The position numbers were made by a program, and so were the translations under genes. Shown piece after piece: positions 1-12,681 of a DNA stretch of 64,000 nucleotides. The notes under the pieces were generated by a model. That model ran no database searches and was not told the DNA's origin. It saw only the letters and a program-made list of their open reading frames with translations. The stretch spans positions 2,914,001-2,978,000 of the forward strand of contig NZ_OX352321.1 of NCBI RefSeq assembly GCF_947090775.1, given 5' to 3'. This stretch comes from Pseudarthrobacter sp. MM222. GTDB lineage: Bacteria > Actinomycetota > Actinomycetes > Actinomycetales > Micrococcaceae. The stretch's first letter is position 1, and every line of letters begins with the position of its first letter.

Positions 1-551
1 CGGCGCTGCCAGAGCGCGGGCAGCAGGCCGCTGGAGGCGAGGGACGCGGCGAGGACCGCCGCGTAGGGACCGATCAGACGGGCGTCCACCATGAGGCCCA
101 ACCAGCCATCGCCGGCATACCGGGCGAGCTGGGTGAACAGCAGGAACAGCGTGATGGCGGCAAACTGGCCGGCAAAGAAGAACACGGCCGCACGCCTCGA
201 GCCGAGCCGCCGTTCGGCGAGGCCCAGCAGCAGGAGGATCATCAGTGACGCGGAAAAGTAGGCCAGCAGGTTGGTCGCGAAGAACATCGAGCTGAACAGG
301 GACCACCAGTGGCCCGCTTTCAGGCCCGGGGCGCTGACCGAGGCCACGTCCAGCAGCTGCTCCGGTGGACCGGAGAGGAAGCTGCCGGTCACCGCCCCGG
401 TGACCAGGAAGACGGCGAGCACCGCGAGCGTGAACGGAATGGCCCGGAAATGGGCCAGGACACCGCCGAGCCACTCCCGCACCACTCCCCGCGGCGAGGT
501 ACTGCCCTGCCCGGTCGCCGGCTGCGCTCCGGCTGCTGCGTCCGGCGTCAC
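1..551 (-). CDS. MprF-like aminoacyl-phosphatidylglycerol synthase, N-terminal part (partial)
   Basis: The gene starts at a GTG (551-549) that overlaps the TGA stop of the upstream esterase gene in a GTGA arrangement, and it runs off the left edge, so only about 183 residues are visible. After a short Gly/Ser/Pro-rich tail, several hydrophobic segments follow, including a rhomboid-like pattern (GHWWSLFSSMFF, LGLAERRLG). In actinobacteria this type of N-terminal membrane domain often precedes a DUF2156 lysyl/alanyl-phosphatidylglycerol transferase domain, which would lie outside the window. The coupled esterase fits a lipid-aminoacylation locus. A plain rhomboid-family membrane protein is the alternative, because the catalytic domain cannot be seen. 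Confidence 0.6.
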   Translation of the reverse strand, partial: MTPDAAAGAQPATGQGSTSPRGVVREWLGGVLAHFRAIPFTLAVLAVFLVTGAVTGSFLSGPPEQLLDVASVSAPGLKAGHWWSLFSSMFFATNLLAYFSASLMILLLLGLAERRLGSRRAAVFFFAGQFAAITLFLLFTQLARYAGDGWLGLMVDARLIGPYAAVLAASLASSGLLPALWQR

Positions 552-1894
552 GGCCTGATACCCCACCGGGCGGCCAGGAAATCGAGGCCTCCGGGCAGGC
601 CGCTGGAGGCCGCCAGCCAGGAATGTCCCGCGTTCTCGATGCTGCGGGTCTCCACGGTGAAGCCGGCATCCCGCGCGGCGGCGGACAGCACGGCCAGATA
701 GCCCATGAACTCGGGGTCCCGGACACCGGCGGCGAAGTAGATGCCGTGCCCCTCGAAGCGGCGCTCGGCCATCAGCCGCAACGGCGTCAGCCGCTCGAAG
801 GCCTCCGTGTCGCCGCCGAAAGAGGCGTCGATGGTTTTCTCGCGTTCCTTCGCGATGGCCGGTTCCTTCTCACTGGAGAAGGCCAGTGCGGAACGGTAGA
901 TCTCCGGGTGGCGGGTGACCATCTGCACCGCGCAGGTGCCTCCGAAGGAGAACCCGCCGGCGGCCCACTGGCGGCGGTCCGGATCAACGGCCAGCGTCCG
1001 GTCAATCCACGCCGGGACGTCCTGGGACAGGAACGTGTCGGCCTGCGCAATCCTGCTGTCTAGGCACATCGTGTTGCCCGAGGCCGAACCGTTCGGATCG
1101 ACCACGACCACCACCGGCGCCACGCCGTGGTGCGCTGCAGCGAACCGGTCCATCCGGCTGCGGAGCGCGCCTCCGGTGAGCCAGTCCGCCGGCGCCCCGG
1201 GCTGTCCGGAAAAGAGCACCAGCACGGGCAGGGCCGGCCGCGGGGCCGCCTGGTACGCGGGCGGAAGGTAGATGTACGCCTCGCGGCTTTGGAAGCCCGA
1301 GTTCGTGCCGTGGATTGTGGCCCTCCGCAGCTCACCGCCATCCGGAAGGCCTGCCGGGGCCGACCAGCCGGCCAGGCTGACCCCGGGCGCGGCGCCCGCT
1401 GCCCGCTTCAGGCCGTCCTCGAGCGGCTGGATCCGGGCCACCGCCGTCCCCGTCAGGTCGCTCACGGTGTGGTTCAGGCCGAAATAGTCGTTGATCTGGA
1501 CGGCGGAGAGCGTTCCCACGCCGAGCACAGCCACCGTCGCGGCGGCGGTCTTCCGCCAGGGGTGCGCGGGGCGCGGTGCTCCCCAGATCCGCCGGAGACG
1601 CAGGATCAGGAGCAGCAGCGCGGCGACGGCGGGAACGCTCCACGCCAGGACCTCCAGCGGAAGTACCTCCGGGAAGGCCGAGAAGACGTAGATCAGCAGC
1701 CAGTGCCCGCCGGCCACGAGGGCGGCAGCGAGCAGGGCCGCAAGCACGGCGGCGGCGGCGGCGCGGAGAACTCGCCGGGAACGGGACAGACCGTCCCGCC
1801 ACCAGAGCAGATAGGCCAACCCGGCGGCGCCCGCGGCCCAGGCGATCCACAGGACCGGGCCGTCCACCAGCCGGATGTCTTCGAGAAAGTCCAC
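548..1894 (-). CDS. Membrane-anchored alpha/beta-hydrolase-fold esterase
   Basis: A 448-residue protein with about four hydrophobic segments in residues 13-135 and then an esterase domain of the PF00756 (esterase D/FrmB-like) type from about residue 190. The nucleophile elbow reads GFSFG with Ser316; an aspartate near 393 and His424 (NAGHSW) complete a plausible triad. The start is GTG at 1894, five bases after the DUF2550 stop, and the stop overlaps the GTG of the downstream MprF-like gene by 4 bp. Esterases encoded next to aminoacyl-phosphatidylglycerol synthases are known to hydrolyse the aminoacylated lipid (PA0919 of Pseudomonas is the characterised example), so I infer a lipid-aminoacyl hydrolase acting outside the membrane; the substrate is not proven. 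Confidence 0.75.
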   Translation of the reverse strand: MDFLEDIRLVDGPVLWIAWAAGAAGLAYLLWWRDGLSRSRRVLRAAAAAVLAALLAAALVAGGHWLLIYVFSAFPEVLPLEVLAWSVPAVAALLLLILRLRRIWGAPRPAHPWRKTAAATVAVLGVGTLSAVQINDYFGLNHTVSDLTGTAVARIQPLEDGLKRAAGAAPGVSLAGWSAPAGLPDGGELRRATIHGTNSGFQSREAYIYLPPAYQAAPRPALPVLVLFSGQPGAPADWLTGGALRSRMDRFAAAHHGVAPVVVVVDPNGSASGNTMCLDSRIAQADTFLSQDVPAWIDRTLAVDPDRRQWAAGGFSFGGTCAVQMVTRHPEIYRSALAFSSEKEPAIAKEREKTIDASFGGDTEAFERLTPLRLMAERRFEGHGIYFAAGVRDPEFMGYLAVLSAAARDAGFTVETRSIENAGHSWLAASSGLPGGLDFLAARWGIRP

Positions 1895-1899
1895 CGGGG

Positions 1900-2331
1900 C
1901 TAGCGCCAGGTGCCGACGCCGATGACCGGTCCCGCCTCAAGCCAGGAGGAGAGCCCGGTGTAGGCGTCGAACCGCATCGCGAGTAGGACTTCCTGCCCCT
2001 CATACCGGAGTTCTACTATCACGGCATCGGGTTGGACCTTGACGAGTTCGGATTCCGTCGGCTTGCGCCGTCCCAGCAGCTCCAGCGAGCTGCGGCGGAA
2101 CGTGTGCTTGGGCCGCATGCTGAGGGAGGCGAGGCGGAACCACTCAAGGTCGTTGTCCTGATAACGACAAACCCCCATCTGCCAGCTGTTTCCAGCCGTG
2201 CAAATGGAGGCGTCCACCGTGCCGAGGGCACGCCGCAGATTGAAGCGGCGCACCCCCGAAAGGCACAGTGCTAAGACCAGCAACGCAAAGACAGTTGCCA
2301 GGACGATGAACGGAAAACCAGTAACGTTCAT
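1900..2331 (-). CDS. DUF2550 family membrane-anchored protein
   Basis: A 143-residue protein with one N-terminal transmembrane helix (FIVLATVFALLVLALCLSG) and a basic cytosolic domain typical of actinobacterial DUF2550 proteins encoded directly behind atpC. The ATG at 2331 gives the family's usual length; a longer frame upstream would run through atpC and has no domain support. It begins 10 bp after the atpC stop and ends 5 bp before the esterase gene, so it is probably co-transcribed with the ATP synthase operon. Function is unknown; the conserved position after atpC in this phylum is established, its role is not. Confidence 0.8.
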   Translation of the reverse strand: MNVTGFPFIVLATVFALLVLALCLSGVRRFNLRRALGTVDASICTAGNSWQMGVCRYQDNDLEWFRLASLSMRPKHTFRRSSLELLGRRKPTESELVKVQPDAVIVELRYEGQEVLLAMRFDAYTGLSSWLEAGPVIGVGTWR

Positions 2332-2341
2332 CAAGGTCGTG

Positions 2342-2626
2342 CTAGCGGATCCCCGCAGTAGCCGCGTCGCCCATTTGGGCGTTGTCAGCAACAATGACCA
2401 CCCTGTTGTTGTCGACGGAGAAGAATCCGCCGTCGACGACTACAGCAATGCGGCTACCGGACACCGGCTCGATTGCCAGTTCACCTTCGGCCAGAATCGC
2501 CAGCAGGGGCGAGTGGCCGGGCAGGATTCCGATTTCACCATCGCTGGTGCGGGCCTTGACCATCTTGGCCGCTCCGGACCACACGAAGTGGTCCGCTGCG
2601 ACAATCTCAACCTCAAGCTCAGCCAT
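2342..2626 (-). CDS. atpC: F1Fo ATP synthase epsilon subunit
   Basis: A 94-residue epsilon subunit (MAELEVEIVAADHFVWSG...). It contains the N-terminal beta-sandwich with the PGHSPLLAIL motif that packs against gamma and the c-ring. The protein ends right after the beta-sandwich, so the C-terminal two-helix domain present in the E. coli subunit (about 139 residues) and shorter in mycobacteria (about 121) is essentially absent; the known epsilon-CTD inhibition of ATP hydrolysis is therefore unlikely here. The start lies 1 bp after the atpD stop. It is the last gene of the atp operon proper. Confidence 0.95.
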   Translation of the reverse strand: MAELEVEIVAADHFVWSGAAKMVKARTSDGEIGILPGHSPLLAILAEGELAIEPVSGSRIAVVVDGGFFSVDNNRVVIVADNAQMGDAATAGIR

Positions 2627-2627
2627 A

Positions 2628-5055
<2,428 letters not shown>

Positions 5056-5084
5056 ACTTATCCTTTCCTAAGATCCCGGTGGCC

Positions 5085-5120
5085 GGGACTGCCGGAACCC
5101 GCGAGGGTTCCGGCAGTCCC
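5085..5120 (-). promoter_or_regulatory. Perfect intercistronic hairpin between atpA and atpG
   Basis: Two 16-nt arms (5085-5100 and 5105-5120) are perfect reverse complements separated by a 4-nt loop, GCGA on the plus strand. The hairpin starts 12 nt after the atpA stop on the coding strand and ends 29 nt before the atpG start. No run of T follows, so it is not a standard intrinsic terminator. A role as an mRNA-processing or 3'-stabilising element for the upstream cistrons is an inference from position and symmetry. Confidence 0.8.
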
Positions 5121-5131
5121 CGCCAGCGAAA

Positions 5132-6769
<1,638 letters not shown>

Positions 6770-6852
6770 CTGCAGTCCCTGCTCTCCTGTTTTCGTGATC
6801 ATCGTTGCTCACGATGACCGGGGTTTCTATCAGTTAAGTTGTGCTTGTCCGG

Positions 6853-7679
6853 CTAGCCGACAAGCTGACGGTGCAGCTGGCCCAGGCGGGCGGCGACCGA
6901 AGCGTCAACCACTTCGTCACCTACCTGGATCCGGATGCCACCGATCAGTGCCGGGTCAACGTTCATGTTGATTTTAAGGTCGCGCCCGTAGAGGCCGTTC
7001 AGCGCCGCCTGCAGGCGACCGGTCTGTGCCTCCGTCAGCGGACGGGTGACGCTGACAACGGCAATCCAGCGCTGCTGCCGCTTGGCTGCCAGCTCGGCGA
7101 AACGACGCACGAGCCTGGTTACCTTGAGGCCACGGGGCTGAGTAACGGCCTGTGCAATGAGGACTTTTGCTTCCTCGCTTGCACCGGGAACGAGCTTTTC
7201 GGCGAGGGCTATCTTGGCTGCCGGGCTCGCTTGCGGCTCGGACAGAGCACGCTGCACCTCGTGGTTGGACTCCACGGCCTGGCTGAAGGCGAACAGATCG
7301 TTCTCCAGCGCTTCCAGGCCGGTGATTCCCGAGGCAGAGACGGCAGACTTGTTTTCAGCAACGGCGATGACCACCGTAGCGGCAAGAGTCTCGAGTGCAT
7401 CGCCGATATCCCGTGCCGATGCCCAGCGTGAGCCGGCCAGTCCGCTCGCGATTTCCACAGCATCCGCGGAGACGTTTCCGCCGAAGAGCCGCTTGACCAG
7501 CGCCGACTTTTCGTCACCGCTGCGGGACGGATCAGTCAGGGCGCGGCGCAAGCCAGCAGAGCTGTCCACCGTTCCCAGGATTCCGAAGAGTTCCTTAGCC
7601 AACTGCAGCGAGGCGTTCGGAAGCTTGGCTTCCAGGGACGCCAGGGCTGCGGCCAGCGATTCGCTCGATACACCTGCCA

Positions 7680-7680
<1 letters not shown>
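6853..7680 (-). CDS. atpH: F1Fo ATP synthase delta subunit
   Basis: A 275-residue delta subunit (OSCP homologue) that links the top of F1 to the b-subunit stator. The sequence shows the N-terminal helical bundle and the conserved C-terminal stretch with LIGGIRIQVGDEVVDASV. It is much longer than the 177-residue E. coli protein but in the range of actinobacterial delta subunits. Its ATG overlaps the last base of the atpF stop (TAATG), which implies translational coupling of the two stator subunits. Confidence 0.95.
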
Positions 7681-8231
<551 letters not shown>

Positions 8232-8284
8232 TCACCCGTCCTATCTACTCGGTTCTGGATGTTCGCTTGTTCTGAAGTTCGCAA

Positions 8285-8488
8285 CTAGAGAACGAAAGCG
8301 AAGACCAGGCCGAGGATGGCGAGGGCTTCAGTCAGCGCGAGGCCGAGGAATGCGATCGGCTGAAGCACACGCTGTGCCTCCGGCTGACGTGCGACGCCGT
8401 TGATGTAAGCGGCGAACACGAGACCAACACCGATACCACCGCCGATTGCGGACAGACCGTAACCTACGAGGTTGAGATTGCCTTCCAT
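8285..8488 (-). CDS. atpE: F1Fo ATP synthase c subunit
   Basis: A 67-residue proteolipid with two transmembrane helices joined by the polar loop RQPEAQ (34-39). Glu54 in the second helix (LTEALAIL) is the proton-carrying carboxylate; the Na+-binding residue set is not apparent, so proton coupling is expected. The start is preceded on the coding strand by the strong purine run GAAAGGAAAAAA, in line with the high translation needed for a subunit present in about ten copies. Confidence 0.97.
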   Translation of the reverse strand: MEGNLNLVGYGLSAIGGGIGVGLVFAAYINGVARQPEAQRVLQPIAFLGLALTEALAILGLVFAFVL

Positions 8489-8566
8489 TTTTTTCCTTTC
8501 AAGATGCCATCTATGTGGCAGGTTGTTTGGTTTGCTCTATCCCCGCGAGGGGAAGTTTGTGGGTGC

Positions 8567-9367
8567 CTAGTGGCTGTCCGCGTGCAGAGCGCCTTCGATG
8601 TAGATGGCGGTCAGCAGGGTGAAGACGTAGGCCTGGAGCGCCATGATCAGCGCTTCCAGCATGTACATGGCGATCGCACCGGCGAGCACGAGGACCGAGG
8701 TGCCCTTGAGGAGCACGTTCTCCTGCATGACGAGGAACTCGATGCCGGAACCGGCGATCATCACGATCAGGTGGCCGGCCAGCATGGTCGCGAACAGACG
8801 GAGGCTGTGCGTGACGGGGCGGACCAGGAAGTTTGAGATGATCTCGATCGGGATAACGATCGGGAGGATGTAGACCGGCACTCCGGACGGCACGGTGGCC
8901 AGTTTGAAGTACTTGAGTCCGTTCTTCTTGATGCCGATGCCGATCCAGGTGACGTACACGATCGCGGCCAGCACGTAGGCGCCGCCGACGTGCGAGAAGC
9001 TCGGCAGCTGGATCACGGGGATCGCGCCGTAGATGTTGTTCACCAGGATGAAGAAGAAGAGGCTGAACAGCAGCGGGACGTACTTCATGAAGTCCCTGCC
9101 GCCGATGATGTCCTTGGCGATGCTGTTGCGGACGAAGCCATAGGCCATCTCGCCTGCGAACTGCAGTTTGCCGGGAACAAGCTGCTGCTTACGGGCAGCT
9201 AGCAGAAAGAATGTGGCGATAATAACGACCGACAGGATTACCAGCAGCATCTGCTTGGAGAATCCGTCGGCAGCCCCCCACGGCAGGATTGCCGGCAGGT
9301 GCATTTCTTCAATTCCAGGAGGCGTAAAAGGTCCTGAATCTTGGGCCGGGAGCGCAAGCGCGATCAA
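8567..9367 (-). CDS. atpB: F1Fo ATP synthase a subunit
   Basis: The 266-residue proton-channel subunit, with five to six hydrophobic segments and the motif THSLRLFATMLAGH in which Arg190 corresponds to the essential channel arginine. The start codon is TTG at 9367, with GAGAGG about 8 nt upstream; the next in-frame ATG (around residue 22) would trim part of the N-terminal periplasmic segment. It is the first core Fo gene after the two small AtpI/AtpZ-like genes. Confidence 0.94.
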   Translation of the reverse strand: MIALALPAQDSGPFTPPGIEEMHLPAILPWGAADGFSKQMLLVILSVVIIATFFLLAARKQQLVPGKLQFAGEMAYGFVRNSIAKDIIGGRDFMKYVPLLFSLFFFILVNNIYGAIPVIQLPSFSHVGGAYVLAAIVYVTWIGIGIKKNGLKYFKLATVPSGVPVYILPIVIPIEIISNFLVRPVTHSLRLFATMLAGHLIVMIAGSGIEFLVMQENVLLKGTSVLVLAGAIAMYMLEALIMALQAYVFTLLTAIYIEGALHADSH

Positions 9368-9458
9368 CGCGTTTCCTCTCTGCAGTGTCCATCATTGGGC
9401 GTTGGTAGAGGAGCGGCGACGTAACGGACCGCATCTCCCCATGTGAAATTATTTGGCA

Positions 9459-9797
9459 TTACTGATCCTCGTCCGAGGACGGGCCACGTGCAGCATTGTC
9501 CCCGCCAGCCGAATTAGCCGAACTGGTGAGGCCGTGCATATGAGAAAGATAGAACCCTCCTGCGGCTCCAAGCAGGGCGCCTGCGAGCACAATCCAGCGG
9601 GTTCCCCACAGATTATCCAGACCCCACCCTATCAAACTCCAGACGATGATTCCGCCAACAATGTAGCTAAAGACGGCGATTCCGGCGTTGTATCCGCCGT
9701 CCCTACCGTTCTCGGATACACCGGGGGCACCGGCGGTGGTTTTGGGGGTCGCGGCAGCCTTGTTAATGGGCCTGCGTCCGTCTTTGCGGCTAAACAT
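9459..9797 (-). CDS. AtpZ/AtpI-family small membrane protein
   Basis: A 112-residue protein starting at ATG 9797 (MFSRKDGRRP), overlapping the end of the preceding gene by 8 bp; a longer frame from 9860 would lie inside that gene. It has a basic Pro/Ala-rich N-terminus, two transmembrane helices (about residues 38-58 and 66-85) with the pattern GWGLDNLWGTRW between them, and an acidic tail. The family sits at the head of atp operons and has been linked to cation supply or assembly of the c-ring. Identification rests on topology and position rather than strong motif matches. Confidence 0.7.
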   Translation of the reverse strand: MFSRKDGRRPINKAAATPKTTAGAPGVSENGRDGGYNAGIAVFSYIVGGIIVWSLIGWGLDNLWGTRWIVLAGALLGAAGGFYLSHMHGLTSSANSAGGDNAARGPSSDEDQ

Positions 9798-10275
9798 TGG
9801 TGCCGCCTTCTGTGCTCTCGGGGTCGTTATAAATCTGAAGCCGGGCCTTGCTGAAGCCATAAACCTCAGCGGCCTGCCACAGCACTACGGCCACGACGGC
9901 GCCACCCAGGAACCACTTCCCGTTCAGCCATGCCGGGGCGCCGATTGCGAAAAGGACCACGGCAAAGCCGACGACCTTGATGAAATAGGTAGCCACGAAC
10001 AGGCCAATGGCGCCGGACGGGTTGTTGCGGCCGGCGTAGTGGCCAACCAGCAGGCTGATCGCAAAAAATGCCATCACCAGGGCTCCGCCGAACAGGCAGG
10101 ACAGCGCGGCCGGCATGCCTTCGATCAGGAGTGCGGCCACGCCTGCCAGCAGCAGTCCGCCGCCGGCTGCCGCCGAGCTCAGGGCCAGGAGCCGCAGCCA
10201 CAGGGATTTAGTGGGACCCGAGACGCCAACGGGTCCGTTACCGGACGTGCGTCCGGAACCGGCGTTGGAGGTCAT
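9790..10275 (-). CDS. AtpI-like membrane protein (ATP synthase I)
   Basis: A 161-residue protein with four predicted transmembrane helices after a short hydrophilic N-terminus, and the pattern GHYAGRNNPSGAIGLFVATYFIKV in the middle. It is the first gene of the atp cluster on the minus strand, 97 bp after the wecA-like gene and overlapping the following AtpZ-like gene by 8 bp. Position and topology match the conserved small protein between rfe/wecA and atpB in mycobacteria (Rv1303-like), whose family is proposed to aid ATP synthase assembly. Confidence 0.7.
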   Translation of the reverse strand: MTSNAGSGRTSGNGPVGVSGPTKSLWLRLLALSSAAAGGGLLLAGVAALLIEGMPAALSCLFGGALVMAFFAISLLVGHYAGRNNPSGAIGLFVATYFIKVVGFAVVLFAIGAPAWLNGKWFLGGAVVAVVLWQAAEVYGFSKARLQIYNDPESTEGGTNV

Positions 10276-10372
10276 GAGATCCCAATCGTCGCAGGGTTGG
10301 TGCTGGCAGGGCGGAATGCAGGAGTCAGCGGTGCGGCGGGAAGCCGCACATGAATTCTACATGAGATAGAAA

Positions 10373-11488
10373 TTATTCGGAACGCGCGCCGGGGGGAAGC
10401 GTGCGCAGGTACGGCCAGGCGGTCACGACCGCCATGACGGCGGTGGCAGCCACGTCGACGGCCACCACGATCTGCCAGGGGAAGATGGCGAAGGCCAGTC
10501 CCCCGAAGGCGAGGATGCACGTCCACAGGTACATCAGCACCACGGCCCCGCGGTGCGAGTAGCCGATGTCGAGGAGCTTGTGGTGCAGGTGTCCGCGGTC
10601 GGCCGACCAGGGCGAGCGGCCCAGGGCGGTGCGCCGAACTACCGCCAGGCACAGGTCCAGCAGCGGCAGGAACAGCACGGCGAAGGGCAACAGGATGGGG
10701 ATGATGGTGGGGATGCCGTTGGCGCGGTCGTAGAGGCCGGAGGTGATCTGCCCCGTGGACACGATGCCCGCAGAGGCCATGAGCAGGCCTATCAGCATGG
10801 CGCCGGAGTCGCCCATGAAGATTTTCGACGGAAACCAGTTGTGCGGCAGGAAACCCACGCAGCTGCCCACCACCACTGCGGTCAGGAGCGTCGCGAGATC
10901 GGACTTGTCCAGCACGTCTGAGTTGCGGTGCACCCAGTAGGCCGTGAGGAAGAACGCCGCTCCCCCGATGATCGCGACGCCGGCGGCGAGGCCGTCCAAC
11001 CCGTCAATGAAGTTGAAAGCATTCATGGTCGTCACGATCAGCCCGGCGGTCAGCACGATGCTCAGGGCGTGGTTCTCGATCACGAACGGCTCGGGGATGA
11101 AGGGGATGATCGTCATCCGAACGCCCCACGTGGCCACCACCAGCGCGGCGGCGCTCTGGCCGATCAGCTTGACCCACCACCGCAGGTCCAGCAGATCGTC
11201 GGCCACCCCCACCAGCACAATCAGGGCGGCACCGGCGAGGATCCCCCACGGCCCGTCGTTGTTCCGGAAGATGTCCTTGACGAAGAACGAGTTGCTCGCC
11301 AGGAGCAGGGCCACCAGGATGCCGGCGAAGATGCCCAGGCCGCCGAGCCGGGAGATCGGGGTGGAATGCATGTCGCGGCTGCGGATGGGCGAGAACAGCT
11401 CCAGCCTGTTGCCGACCATGCGGGCGCCCCACGTCGCCGCGTAGCTAACTACCGCCGCTGTCAGCATCATGAGCAGGTACATGATCAC
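10373..11488 (-). CDS. wecA: WecA/TagO-type undecaprenyl-phosphate GlcNAc-1-phosphate transferase
   Basis: A 371-residue polyprenyl-phosphate sugar-1-phosphate transferase with about ten or eleven transmembrane helices. Key motifs are the DD pair (97-98, VADDLLDL), NAFNFIDGLDG (156-166), FMGDSGA (225-230) and the HLHH motif near the C-terminus that separates WecA/TagO from MraY. It would start a cell-wall polymer by loading GlcNAc-1-P on undecaprenyl phosphate. The start is GTG 11488 with AGGTGG 7 nt upstream; an ATG two codons inside is possible. The same gene (rfe) precedes the atp operon in mycobacteria. Confidence 0.88.
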   Translation of the reverse strand: MIMYLLMMLTAAVVSYAATWGARMVGNRLELFSPIRSRDMHSTPISRLGGLGIFAGILVALLLASNSFFVKDIFRNNDGPWGILAGAALIVLVGVADDLLDLRWWVKLIGQSAAALVVATWGVRMTIIPFIPEPFVIENHALSIVLTAGLIVTTMNAFNFIDGLDGLAAGVAIIGGAAFFLTAYWVHRNSDVLDKSDLATLLTAVVVGSCVGFLPHNWFPSKIFMGDSGAMLIGLLMASAGIVSTGQITSGLYDRANGIPTIIPILLPFAVLFLPLLDLCLAVVRRTALGRSPWSADRGHLHHKLLDIGYSHRGAVVLMYLWTCILAFGGLAFAIFPWQIVVAVDVAATAVMAVVTAWPYLRTLPPGARSE

Positions 11489-11784
11489 GGGGAAGCCACC
11501 TGCCCGAAGACGTCAGCGCAAGCGGCACCCGGCTGCACATTCCGCAGCCACGGTGTCCGCAGCGGGTATGGGGAGAGGGGTGGCGCAACTTGCCGTGGAT
11601 TTGTCTTTCGGTAAATGAAACTTCTCCGTCGCCGTGCTCAGGGCAGGCAGTGCGTAGTGCCTGACAGGGCTGTATTACAGTGGACTCTAGTCAAGATACT
11701 AATGCCAACGGCCACCTGTCTTCGCGTCACACGGCCCATCGCCGGCGGGAAAACCACGCACGGCCCGCTGAAAGGACCCCCGCG
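11489..11784. other. Divergent intergenic region, wecA-like / GT2
   Basis: No coding signal is seen in these 296 bases. It must hold both divergent promoters. For the plus-strand gene, GATACT (about 11695-11700) is a plausible -10 box with GTATTA 17 nt upstream as a weak -35, giving a leader of about 80 nt. I see no strong terminator or operator. Confidence 0.4.
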
Positions 11785-12681
11785 ATGACCCAGTCGGTTG
11801 CAGTTGCTGCCGTGACGTTTGACCGTCCCCGCGAGCTGGCTGTTCTGCTGAACGCCATCAACAACCAGACGGCTCCGGTGCGCTCCATTTGCCTCGTCGA
11901 TAGTGGCACGTCGCCCGCCAAGGACGTCGCCGAAGAACACGGCAACGTGGACTATGTCAGGAGCGAGGCGAACCTTGGCGGGGCGGGCGGCTTCTCCCTC
12001 GCCGTCCTGAAGGCGGTGGCCAGCGGCGCTGACTGGATCTGGATGATGGACGACGACGCCGAACCCGCCGACGCGGAGTGCCTCGCCACGCTGCTCCGTG
12101 AAGCTGAAGCCCGGGACCTCGACGCCGTTGTCCCGCTGGTGGTTGCCCCCGGGCACCCCGACCGGCTGTCCTTCTTCTTCCGGCTGGACGGCAAGGTCAC
12201 GCATGAGCGGGCCGAGTTGGAAAAGGTCGGGTTCCTCCCGGACGACGGACACTTCTTCAACGGCGCCCTGATCCGTTCGGACGTTTTCTTCAAGGTCGGG
12301 CTGCCCGATATGCGCCTCTTCATCCGCGGCGACGAAGTGGATTTTACGATCCGGCTGCGGAAGGCGGGCATCCGCTTCGGGACTGTGACCACGGCTGCCA
12401 TCACCCATCCGCACGCATTTTCGGAGACCAAGCACGTCTTCGGGGCCAGATGGCATGTGATCGTTCCGGATTCCGCCTTCAAGCGCTACTACTATTACCG
12501 CAACCGCGGATACCTCATCCGCCGCTATTTCCGGGTCAAGTCCCTCGTGGCCGACGTCGGCGGGTACCTCGGGTATTTCCTGCGCCGCGGTGATTTCCGC
12601 GGCCTGGCCGGCTGGTTCCGGGCCTTTTCCACCGGCCTCCGCGGCAAGGGCTTCGGACCGCTGGAGGACCAGAAGTTCTAG
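11785..12681 (+). CDS. GT2-family glycosyltransferase (GlfT/rhamnosyltransferase-like)
   Basis: A 298-residue GT-A enzyme. It begins VAVAAVTFDRP, carries NLGGAGGF (63-70) and the metal-binding MMDDDAEP (87-94), a pattern shared with galactofuranosyl- and rhamnosyltransferases, and has a C-terminal HPHAF motif followed by YYYYRNRGYLIRRY, a membrane-proximal amphipathic region. I chose the ATG at 11785, preceded by GAAAGGA; the upstream in-frame ATG at 11680 adds a low-complexity head. The stop overlaps the stop of the convergent WecG/TagA gene by 3 bp. Together with the wecA-like and WecG/TagA genes it suggests cell-surface polysaccharide or teichoic-acid synthesis; the donor sugar is not determined. 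Confidence 0.8.
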   Translation: MTQSVAVAAVTFDRPRELAVLLNAINNQTAPVRSICLVDSGTSPAKDVAEEHGNVDYVRSEANLGGAGGFSLAVLKAVASGADWIWMMDDDAEPADAECLATLLREAEARDLDAVVPLVVAPGHPDRLSFFFRLDGKVTHERAELEKVGFLPDDGHFFNGALIRSDVFFKVGLPDMRLFIRGDEVDFTIRLRKAGIRFGTVTTAAITHPHAFSETKHVFGARWHVIVPDSAFKRYYYYRNRGYLIRRYFRVKSLVADVGGYLGYFLRRGDFRGLAGWFRAFSTGLRGKGFGPLEDQKF

